Source of the DNA: Symsagittifera roscoffensis
Lineage: Eukaryota; Xenacoelomorpha; Acoela; Convolutidae
Direction: 5' to 3'
DNA: 64,000 bases
Assembly (NCBI RefSeq): GCF_963678635.1
Contig: NC_087068.1
Location: 42,247,649-42,311,648 of the forward strand
In this document: in pieces, positions 38,901 to 50,900 of the stretch
How positions within the stretch are numbered: position 1 is the stretch's first letter
Layout of the letters: each line of letters starts with the position of its first letter
Translations under genes and position numbers: made by a program
The notes under the pieces: model-generated
The model's database searches: none
What the model was told of the DNA's origin: nothing
Seen by the model: only the letters and a program-made list of their open reading frames with translations

Positions 38901-41900
38901 GAGGCCCACCATGATCCGTTCTCGTTGCTTGAGGGTGAGGCAACATTACCCAGCCCACAAAAATAGCCAAATAAAATTGCATGTAAATCTTAACCAACCA
39001 GGGGCACAACAGCGCTTATCCGCGAAGAGCTGAACAGCTCGTATGTTGGGCTTTTCCCTTGTGGATAAATCGTCTTAAAGTACTTGTTGTTTCATTTTTG
39101 TTTGCTGCTTTACTCATTATAAAATTCGTTGAAATTACCTGAACCCTTTGTGGTTATACAATTTTACAATGATGCTGTTTTTCAACAATTTCATTGGGCT
39201 CCAAAGCCAATTCCCACCATCGTCCGAATCCCCATCGCTGTATGAAGTTGGAATTGGCACGCCGTGATTGCCTATATATTATGTGCTCTTATTCCTTTTA
39301 TGCCTTCTTTATTGTTGGGTTAAAAAATTGTAAATATTGTAATATAGAAAATCTGAGGTGACAAAAGTCATAAGTGACAAAAGTTGAATGAACACTTATT
39401 GTTCCGCCAACTATTGAAAATGAGGAGGCACTTAGTATTCGAGTGTGTTTAAGTTTTTTCTTTTTTTTTCCACGCAAAATCAGGTACCACAAATAATCAT
39501 CGGACTGGTTATATCATAATAAAACCCTTTCAGTCGTAACTCGAACCACATAACAAAAATTTCCAAAAAGTTCACTGTTGAGAAAAAACGGTTTGGAATT
39601 TTTGATTTTCAGTCTCATTTCTAGCTAGAACAGCGAGCAAAGAGGCTTGTTTTTGCTTAATTTAAGCGGTTCAAAATAGCGTATTCATGCTTAATTTTAG
39701 TTTTACTCGAGTAAAGTTAGTTTTTGGAGTTTTCGAAACGTCATTTTAAGAATCAGAAACTACAAAAAGTACATTTTTTTTCACAATTTTGCTAGTCATT
39801 TAAGACTATAGTTGGAACATTCTGTGCTACTTGCATAAAAACCGGCTATCCTTGTTATTTTTTAAAGACAAATGTTGTTAGTTTGCTTAGAAAACAGGTG
39901 AATAGTGATATGATTGGCGGTAAAAGGAAGAAAAGCTGACCAATGTGACTTCGCTTTCGAACGGAGGACTTGAACAAAAACTTGGCGAAGTTCCACTTCG
40001 ACAACTCTTCGAATTTGGCGTTGAAATCGGGATTTGAAATGAATGCGATTAGCGGAAAGAGAAGAGCTGTTATGAAGACGTAGCATGTGGTTAACGTTGC
40101 ATGCAGAGTTATCCAATCGCTGGTGTTTAAAGAGAGTTGTCCGGCTATCGCGATTCCGACTCCAAATGTCATGCCGAGCATCGAAACGCTTACATTGAAA
40201 AATGATTCTATTTTATAGCTCGTGTTTTTATTTCCATGGCGTTGAATTTTTTTTAATGCTCTAAAGGGCGCGGCTGGCTAGTGTTTTTCGTGCTATTTAA
40301 AGCGCAGATTTCAGAAAAACAAAAAAGCGAAAAGTTTCAGTTACCACTGTTATTTGTCTAGTTAAGGGATTGCGTATTTTAAAATTCGTCACCCCATGAA
40401 TAATGATGCAACATGTATACCGTTTTGACTTTGTCATGAGTGAGCTATAAAATCAGAAATTATACCTCACGATTCGTTTCTTCGGCTTCGTGCTCCAAAA
40501 CTCACTTGCCGCTATAGTTCCAAGCGCGAAGAGTGTTATGGCCGCTCCCATGTAGAACATGTAACACACTACATAGCCCATGAATGTAGGCATGAACAAC
40601 ATGAGGAATCCCGCTGCTGCGTGAATGGATGACGCAATAAGGAATAGCATGCTGCGACCGAGAATGTCTCCGAAACTGAGCAACACCGAGCCGAGAAGTT
40701 GACCTTGGTTGTTATAATTTTAAGCGTGATCAATGAATTGAAAAATATATACTTTTTTGGATTTCAAATTGAAAGTTTTGCACCGATAGATGCCCTGTGT
40801 CAATTGAAACTTATTTTTTGGACATAAAACATTGCTAATCTCGAGAATTGGATGGTTTCGTAACTTGAAGTATAGTATTTGCAGCTTGAAAAATATCGTG
40901 AGCGAAGTGAGACACACGTACAGTACTTAGAGTTTTTTCGCAAGTGCGTTTTTTTAAATTTGAGGTATTTTTGATCACATTTTTTAAAATAGTTTCTACA
41001 AGCGCGTTTTTTTTTTTCAAGTTGCGGTGTAGTTTTTTGATCACACTTATTAAATAAAATAAACCTTACCCAATGATCCCAATGAGCTCATAGTTTTTAG
41101 CATGATTGCTCTTTCGCATACCAGTTTGTATTTCGTTTTCAGATTGTGCTCGATTTCGTTTTTCTGAAACTGCCACCCTAGCTCACCGCAGTTCTCAACT
41201 TCAGGCGGATTTTCGGCCATTTCGTCAATATAAATCCGAAACTGCTCCAGTGTGATATTTCTTCCGTTTTGACGTTTAAGAATTGATTCAACATGATCTG
41301 AATTATATTTCTTGCAACTATGCGGACTTTCAAATCTTCGAGGGTTGGTGTTCAAATCCCGGTCGGGCAACAGAAGTTGTTCGATCTTGTTCGCACTTCG
41401 ACGCTTCTCAGAGTTTCGCAATTCGTCAAAAATCGGGTCGTTTTCAATTGGCGTGTAGCAACGAAAGGGTAAAGGTGTTAGGTAAATACGAATGCATCCA
41501 AAAGCAACTCCCAAATATAGATACAAAAACACCAGCGGTAGGAAAGCTAGAATTTGAAGAGTACTTTTTCGTTCCATCATTAGCTCTAATTCTTGGTATA
41601 TGGATTTGCGCCGTGCTTGCGGCACGTTGGCCGCATTGCTTTGAGATTCGCAACTAGCTTTGACCATTTTGCTTTGCAGATTAATTTCAGGGTTTACTTT
41701 GCCGTGTTTTCAAAGTTATCTTCAGACCTGGGCGACAATAATCTAGAACTTTATGATGTGTGATAAGTTAAGGCTAAAAGCTCAACTTAAAAAATAATAC
41801 GGAAATTTGGCGACAGGATTAATTGAGAAACGCGTTTGCTAGCTCGTCTCGAATGATCGCTTTTTAATTTTGATGAGTTTTGGAATCTGAAATGCTTCTT

Positions 41901-44900
41901 TCTTCACTGATAATTTATCCTTTATGTCCAGAAACTTTTTTCAGGCAAATGTGGGTTAGATATAGACAAATTGAGTTCTGATCAGTTCTATTTTTCTTTC
42001 TCCGATTAAATGACGTGCTCTGTAAATTTTTGCGACTTGGTTGCTAGGGAAAGTTTTTTGTGGACGCCTTTTGGTAGACGAACTGTTTCTTAACCAGAAA
42101 TTGGCAGTATAATGAAAGTTTATAGAATAGTCTGCCGCTATTTCGACTTCCAATAGATAAATCGCAAACGCGCCTTAATTTAATCCGGATAACAATATCC
42201 CCTTGTGCGCCAGAAAGTAACTTACGTAGCATTACCTGGCTGTTGGCCAGTTTTACTTTTTACTGGGAATTGTTTTGACCAGGTTAAGTCATCGACTTGA
42301 TTGTTTTAATCGGGATTTTTGACGTATGGATTTTTACGTCTAAGTTAAATTCTTGGGGGTTCATTTTTTGCACCGGGTCATTGAAAAATTGGTTAAATAT
42401 TTTGATTGTTGAAAAGGAACTTCTATATTTGTGCCCGAATAATGAGAAAATATTCATGTTGAATAATTCGTAGAGCCAGTATGTAAACCGGAATTGATGA
42501 AGCGTGAACTTATTGATATGACTTCCTCTTCATAACTATGCTAACGATCCCACTTGGGACTATACTTTTGATGCGGCTTTCCGCCGATCAGTTTTGATGA
42601 GACTGAACGCCATTTGAAGCCAGCGCAAAAAAATCATCCGATATTTTCTGTTCATTAGGCTAGAAAGAAATTTTCCAGCTTGTATTTTGGACGTTAATGC
42701 ACCACGGGAAGTGGTAAAAAAAACTCGCTAAAAAGTTAACTGGCGATATTGTATAAAAAGGTAACTCCCACTGTGCGATAACTACTTGACCAGTTGCTGT
42801 TTTAGGGATGGGGTGGGGACGCCCTTCTACCTCAGGTTTTAGACCTCACGATCTAAAGGGTCCCTCCTTTGGTATTACTTTACGGCAAACATTTTTTGCT
42901 CGTGTAAGCTTTTGATGTTTTATAAAGTGTTTATTTATCATGTATTATACAGGTTGTATTTTGAGTATGGCAGTTCATTTGAAGCATATCGAATGCTGTC
43001 TAAAATTAAGGTCGCAGTAGTTAGATTTTTTGTTGCCCAAGCGTTTTAGTCAGTCATTGAACCTTTTTTCTTAACATAAAAACTGCAAACAGGACGCGAA
43101 ATTTCAAGATAATTTTTTTTGTTACAGCAGAATTATGAAGTTAACTGGACTATAAAAGATATCTGGTAGATAATGATAATAATAACGAAGTTAATAAGAA
43201 GTATAAATTCTTTTGTTTGTTAGCAGCCTCCAAGCTAAACTTTGGAGATTGTTCAACTTAGTGTGCACCTACACCAGTAATGAGTGCAGATTTATACCTG
43301 TGCGGGGTAGTTGTCGAGGAACTCGATAAAGTTGAAGCTGGAGTCGTTGATGACGACAGAGGCTGCCCTGATGACCCCGTGGAGACTCTTCTGTGCCATG
43401 TTCAGCAGAGTGGTCAGCCAGTGCTCCACTGTATTCTCACACTTCACCGGCTTCTCCAGTTCTATCTCCTCCCCTGAAGACAGCCACAGTTAATTAAAAC
43501 TAAGTATTACTAATAAAACTAAACAGTTGTGACGGAAGAGAAATCAATTAGTTATTACAGTTAATCTCCTCGCCTAATGAGAGCAAGTTGCACAAAATAT
43601 AAAAAACTACAAAAATTTTTCATAGAAAAATGCTTAGAAAAACAAGGACAAATTCAATTTTTTTAAATTTGTTTTTCAGAATTTTTTTGCAGTTACAAAC
43701 ACTTTTTTATCGCTGTTTTTAGGAAAAGTGAAATGTTCAAGCTCAAATTTGATTTTTTTTGCAGTTTGACTTTTGACTTTTTTTTAAATTCAGTTTATTT
43801 CCTTTGTTAAAAGGAAGGCAAACTCCACTATCGAACAGCAAAATTGTGAAGTTCACAAAAACATGATCGGCTTTTAGTTGCGAAAGTGAAATTTAATTTA
43901 CCTATTTCCCAAAGGAATTAAAAGTTTACCTATTAATCCAGTTATCTCAAATTGGGTTAATTTTTTCAAAGAAGAGTAAATTGTTCTTGAATTTCAATGA
44001 ACTTCAAGGCCATATACTTTTTTCTTTGAGTTTTGAAATTTCAAGTTTTTTTTACAAACAAAACATAGCCACCAGATAGCCAACAGACATTTGGAAAAGA
44101 GCCTAAATAAATGCAAGTAAACTGAAAAAAAAACTGACTAAATTTCTTTAAAAAAATAGATGCCCTTAATGCTCCTTGAATTTTTGGAACAATATAAGAT
44201 ATGTCAAATTTTTATTTCGCTGGGAAATCTGAAAATTAATTTGAAACTAGAAATCGATCACGTTTTTTGTTACTTTTAAACTTTTGTTGTTCGATAGTGA
44301 AATTCGCCTTCCTTCTGACTAAGGAAATGAACTGAACTTAAAAAGAAATCAAAAGTCAAACCGCAAAAAATTAATTTAGAGCCTGAACAAATTTTAGAAT
44401 TTTGCTGAAAAAAAGCTTCTCATGATTTTTAATCGCGTTTTTCTCAAATTCAGTTGACTTTAGACTGAAAAGGTATGGACAAAATTTACTAATTTTTGAC
44501 TCAGTTTTTGTTTTCAAAAATTTCGGAAATACTTCTGGGTCAATTTCTGAACTTTTGTGCTACTGTGTGAATACGCTTTTTTAAAACTATTTCGAAAAGC
44601 GAGTGTTACTTAGCTCAACCAAGTCTTAGATAAATACACTCTGAAAATTACTTGTTCTTCTTCATTTTTTGATGTTAACATTGCATCTTTTATTTTGTTG
44701 AAGGTTATTTAAAAAAAACTATCTATTCTAATATACACTGGCTTAAGAAGATACAATTGACCAATTTTTAGAGAAGATATATATCACCTTGGAGTTTTTT
44801 GAATTTTGAAAAAATTTTATAATTGACAATGTTTAGATGAAACTTGCTCTTTTCGAGAAAGCAAAACTGGATGAATAGATGATTTTATACTCCGCTGGGA

Positions 44901-47900
44901 AGTTTAAAAATAAAAATCCACGTTCATTCTTTTTTGCGGCATTTGCTCATTTGTTATTAGAGATCTTAATTTTCCTTCGTTTTAGAAAAAGTTTTGGAAT
45001 TTAACTTGAACAAACAAAAGTCAAACCGCGAAAAAATATACATTTGAGCTTGAACAACTAAGATTATTTCCTGAAAAAATCAATAAAAATGATGAATGGG
45101 GAAAACGCAGCACAGCCTGGCTCATTAACAATACCTTCGGAAGATATGATTTTGAGGATGACGTCTCTGTTCTTGTCGTGGAACTTGACCTTCTTGGTGT
45201 TGTCAAAGATAGACAACAGGTGGTTCTGGATAGTATGGGGGTCACTCGCTTGACCCAATATCTCTAACAGGGCAGGGTCAGACACGAAGAAGAAACGCGG
45301 GAACAGCAGACGCTTCTTCTCCAGGTAACTGGAAAAGTATATTTTTGTTATAAGTTCAACTTCGAAATTGGAGGGTTAATTGATATATTTCCAAGAGGAT
45401 CATTCATTTTAAGGTTTTCTGGTACAAAAATTGAGATTTGATTATGTTAATTGCGAAATCTTGCGAAGCTATTTGAAACGTATGTTATCAAAACTGGCGC
45501 GCACTTGTTTTATTATTAACTTAAAAAATATGGCAACCATTTTTTAAAATAATTCGACGGTCGTTTGATGAATCTTACAATTTTTTGTTTCTCTAAAAGC
45601 TGAGCAAATTTTGCCAAGACTTTCAGGATAATCGATATTTAGCCAAGAATCAACATAATATTAACCCAGTGAGTGACTTCTGGCATATCTCCAGTTGGTC
45701 CTTCAAGTGTGGCAACATATCTTTGCAGGTGTCATCAGAAGTGCAACACTGCTTCACATTCGTCGTCTCCTGCGCCTTAGTCATTATCTTAACCCACGAC
45801 TTGTCTATGTTCGTGAATCTAAATTTAAGATTAAACGTGTGAAGATATTAGCTTAAGTTTTGAAGATCTACAGAGTTTTGATTAAGTAGCTATCAGATGG
45901 GCTTAAAGCATGCTCAGATCAGAAGAAGATTTATATTATTCTCACGATCAGAATTTTTTCGATATTTCGTCCGCCGAGTTTTTATGCAGCTGGCGACTTT
46001 CAAAATCTTGCTACTTCAGAAAGAGCTTTTTTTTAAAAGAAAAATTGTCAAAACTCGTCAGCATTTTTAATTCTCTGTGTATGATGTGGACTAATGATGT
46101 TCAAATTTGTGGCACTGTAGTTTCGTAATAACTAATTGGTAATAACAATTTGACTCCTTTATAACCTCTTGGCCTCCTGTGGGAGCTGTTTGGCGATGTC
46201 TCCCCCCACGAATACTGCCTCCAGGTAGACCCACAGGTTCTGCACTATCATCCAGTTCTCCAGGATCTCCTGGGTGTTTGAGAGGTCAGTGACCCACTGC
46301 TGGATCTTCTTCTTAAAGGGCACGTTGTACCTGAAATATAATAAAACATCATCTTATTTGTTAATTAGTGATACTTTTTCAGCTTAAAAAAAACAAAAAA
46401 CCGTTTTTTACTCAATACATTTTTTTACCAAAAACTTCATTTTAACTAAAGGCCTTATTTTGACCAAAAACCTTATTTTGATCAAAAACCTTGTTTTGAC
46501 AAAAAACCTTGTTTTGACCAAAAACCTTCTTTTAGCCAAAACTGTTTAATCAAACACGTTCTTTCACAAACAAACCTTCATTTACATCTTTAAATGCGTT
46601 CCAAAATGCGCATACAAAATAGTGTGCATGTAGTTCTGGCCTACCTAAAATTTTTCTAATAGCGCTCTTAGTGCTAATGTACTTTATTTTTGAGGAGGAT
46701 GGGGACGAAAAGATCGCATTTTTGGAAAAAACCGTACATTAAGTTCCGTTAACGCAAAATTTTGTCAAAACAGGGTCTGTATAGTCTTTGAGAGAGCTCA
46801 ATCAAGCTGGTTGACCTAATAATTAAAAAAGTTTTAAAAATTATTCAAAATTCCAGATGAGCCCCTTCTGCAGATGCCAGATTATTTTTCAAGAATGTTA
46901 GATAATTCAGTTTTTTTCTGGATTTGATCCAATAAGAAACTTGAGTAAGTGCATTTGAAAAAAAGTTTTTTTCTTTTGCTTCAAGGAGTGCAGTGGTGAT
47001 TCTTGCCTGTTTCCCATGAGTGAGCTGAGCACCATGAGGGAGTCCTCGAGAGCTGTGTTCACAGTCTGTATGTTGTCTCCACGCAACAACAAGTTCCCTG
47101 TTGACACAACACAATTATTTTTTCCCTTCTTATTGACCGTCAATCGATATCGATTTCTAGATAGCAAGCTTTTTCAAATTATATTTCGCACTTTACAGGT
47201 TCTTGTTAACTCACTGATGTTTGAACCGATTTCAAAAAAGTATTATTTCAAAGCCTACGAGGGTCAACTATAGTTATTGATTGGCATGATGTTGATTGAT
47301 GTTTTCAGCATTGATGATTCAATCATTTGGACAGTGTCTATTGTTATAGTTGAACTTGGCTGACCTCTGCTCTTGAACTGGGCGAATGTGAATACATGTG
47401 TGTTCCACTCCACCTCCACCGCCTTCAGTTTGGCCTCTATGTCCTTCTCCTTGTTGGCCGAGATGCAGATGTCCTAAAAGTTGATAAGGTTCTTCATAGA
47501 CTAGACTGTTAAACGAATAGTTATTACGTTTTCCTGTTCTTTTCTCCGTCACTACCTTTTACTAGTAATAATTTGAATCACAATGTCTGATTGTAATAGA
47601 TATACGGGTTGATTAGCTCAATCAAAACATATCTGGTAATCAAACCTAGTAAAACTACTCGTAAAAAATATGATGTTTCTATCAGGCGGGGAAGAGAACC
47701 GCTTGGGATAGCAAGTGCTTTAGGAATCGGTTTAAAGACGGTTTTTCTTTTCTCTAAACAACTTTGTCCGAATAGTTTGTCCATATGTAGCTCATATTTC
47801 ACCTACTACTTTTTTCTTGTAAAACTTCGACTCACTATGTCCGATTGTAAAAGATATTAGCATACGGCCTAATTAGCTCAATGCAAACATATCTGGTCGT

Positions 47901-50900
47901 CATATCCAAGTGTTCTACGCAAAATCAGGGGCCACTATTCCACGTCAGATAGGACCGATTGATATATCACATTATTGCGGTTTCAGTTATGATTTGGTCG
48001 ACACAAGCAGATTTTCTCAAGTTCAAAAAACCAGTTTGAAATTTTTGCTTTTAGGACGATTTTAAACGAATGGTTGCTAGTCTTTAACTTCTGGTTGTCC
48101 TTCCTTTCATAAACGCGCATAAAAAATGATATTCCAGAAGTTTGATTTTTTCACGTATTTCTTAACTTTTTTTGGTAAAACAATTGTGGTCAGAACCTTC
48201 TTTGCAGGCTACGGCTTTTCTCCCTATTTCCCCTCACTTTGCAAGTATTTCGTTTTCATTATTTTTTTGTTTCGTAATAAGGCTCCTTGATAATTTTTTG
48301 AAAGAAGCGTGACTACCTTGTGTGATATTATTTTATATGCATGCTTTCTGATATTAATAGAGACAAAAAAGTTAAAATCAAGATGGGATTTTCAAAGACC
48401 TTTTTGATTTTTTATCGGTTTGTGTTGAATAGTGCCGTGATTTTTTCAATTTTTTTAATACATAAAACCAATTTGGAAAGAGTTTTTGGCTCAATATCTT
48501 CTGAGAACTCGAGTTTTGATAAGATGCTTAATTCCATTTTTTTGAAGATTTATCAAAAAGTTTTTTTGAAACATCTCAAGTGTTTTCTTCCTACATTTAT
48601 CTTTCTTCGTTTTAATCCTTTGCATTTTGGCTAACTTGTTTTGATTTTAAGTATACAATGTTATCATTTTAAAAATCATTCGAAAGGCATTGACTCAGTT
48701 AATATTTTATCCGAGTGGTATCTGAGAGTGATTTTTTTTTCTTCCAGGCAAAATCAGGTACCACTAATAATCATCGGAAGGGTTAGAATGATTCATTTTT
48801 AGGAATTTTTTTCAGCCCTGATTCGAATTAACTTTAAAATTTTCAAAAACTGGTTCCAGTGTCGAGAAAAACGGGTTTAAGATGTGTAGCAAGGGTAATT
48901 GTAATCGTTAATTAGAACTTTTCCTGCGAACAACTTCAACTTCTCGTACAAATCTGTAAGAAAAATGTGCAGTCACTTTCACGTGCAGGATATTGACATC
49001 TTAATTTTTGAATTTTCAAATAAAACTACGATCCTTTAAAAAGTTATTGGATGTAGTTTTTTAAGCCGTAATTATTTTTCAAAAAAATTTATTAAAAAAG
49101 GTTCTGCGAGTTTTTTTATTCGTAGCTTCTGTCCTTGTTTTCCGATTTTTGTGTAATAACTTTGTTTGATTCGCTTTCTGTTTTGATTTAAACAGTTTTT
49201 ACTTTAATTGAAAGTTCTGCGATTTGTGAAAATACCAAATCTGTTTTTTTTTTCTAAATAAATGTTTCGACTGCTTTCATATTGGCTATTCGACTTAATG
49301 TGCGTTGTTTTTCTGGGCAAAACATGTGGGTTTTATGTGTGAAGTAGGGATTGGCCGTGAGAACTTTTGAAACTTTATAGCTTAATAATTTTGTTTTCGG
49401 CTAAACAGGGGACGATCCAAATTTTGTCTCCTTAATTACAGCTTGTTCAAGGATTCAAAATGCTTGTTAAAAACGCTTCTAAACATCAGAGACAAATTTA
49501 TGAATAAAATTTTGAGTAAAGGAAATTATATTGTTGTGTTTATAGGTGTTGTTATCTATTCTAAATTTTTTCTCACAAAAAAACCAATGCACTATTATAT
49601 AGTGCAATGATTTTACTCTATCGCAATTATCGCGAAGCTTGGCTTCGCCTCTGTGTAACTATTTGATATGAGTAACCTGTCTGTTTCGCTATCAGTAAAA
49701 TAATTTATTTTAGAAAGTTTACACGCCATGCATGCCTTTCCTATGACGGCTTTGTTAAAGTACATTCAGTTTTGCTTTTACTTGTTTAATCTGTTTAGTA
49801 GGGAAAAAATTGAAAAATCGTTTTTTTTAGGATTGAATCATTCTCATTAGCCTCGAAAAATTTTTTTGAAACTTTATAGTTTAGTTGTTTTATTTTTGGC
49901 TCAACAGGGGTCAATCCAATTTTTGACGCCTGAGTTACCGGTCGATAAAGGATTCCGAATGCTTCGTAAGGCTGTTTTTAAACATCATCCGAGACAAATT
50001 AATGCATAAAATTTTGGATAAAGGAAGTTATGTTGGCTTGTTTCGAGAGTTGTAGGTGTAGATTTTTTTCGAAATTTCATAAATCCGTCTTTTTCTATTC
50101 ACAATTTTTCACACAAAAAACAATGCACTATTTTATAGTGTAATGTTTTAGCTGTATTGCAAGTATCGCTAAGCTTGGCTTTGCCTCTGTGTTACTACTT
50201 GATGTGTAAACTGTCTGTTTCGCTATAATATCAGTAATTTAATTCAATTTAGTAGGTTTAAATGCCATGAATGGGTTTGTTATGACGGCTTTGTTAAAAG
50301 ACATTAGTTTTTTTGACAATTTCACCTTTATAAAAATTCAAAAAATGAAAAAAATTGTTAAGGATTGAATCTCATCCTCATAAGCCTTGAAAAAAAATTG
50401 CCTTGAAAGAAAAGCTAAGTAAGCAAGGGCAACAAGGTTTAAACCAAGTACTCGAAATTTAAAATTTGGAGGCCCTAAGCCACTACGACATGCTCGCCTT
50501 GAAGTTCTCAGCTACGAGTCTTGAAGTTACCTCAAAAGCAATAAGCATTGAATGCGCTTTAGCTTAGAGAAATGGTTCTTGCTATTTAAAAAGTCTTGCA
50601 AAATTTTAGCTTGTGTGATAGTAGTTTTCAATATGCGTGGTTCCTCTTTAAATTAAGTTTACAGATAATATTTAGTTACTGTTTTGTGCGATTGATATAT
50701 GAGCCATTTCAGCTTTAGTCAAGTCAGTTCAAGGCTAATTGCATTTGAAGTATGGTCAGGGCTCGAGGCTGAGCAATAAAAAGTGAGCCAGGCTGTGTGG
50801 TTTAGGGCATCACACTGTTAATCTGTAGTTTTTGGGTCAGAAGATTGTGGCCCTTGCTTGTTTGCTTTTAAAAGGCCGACTTCTTAGAATAGAAGCTTAC

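Noticed and set aside
38843-38915. Functional tRNA gene
   Set aside because: A and B boxes are present, but the acceptor stem does not close and a SINE body follows.
41283-41657. 124-codon plus-strand ORF
   Set aside because: It is a shadow of transporter exon 1 on the minus strand, which has clear membrane segments and splice sites.
46435-46545. CRISPR-like array
   Set aside because: The units are contiguous 18-bp repeats without spacers in an animal intron, so it is a minisatellite.
48341-48634. 97-codon plus-strand ORF
   Set aside because: It is F/I/K/L-rich, as expected from AT-rich DNA, with no motif and no similar neighbour. Length alone is not support.
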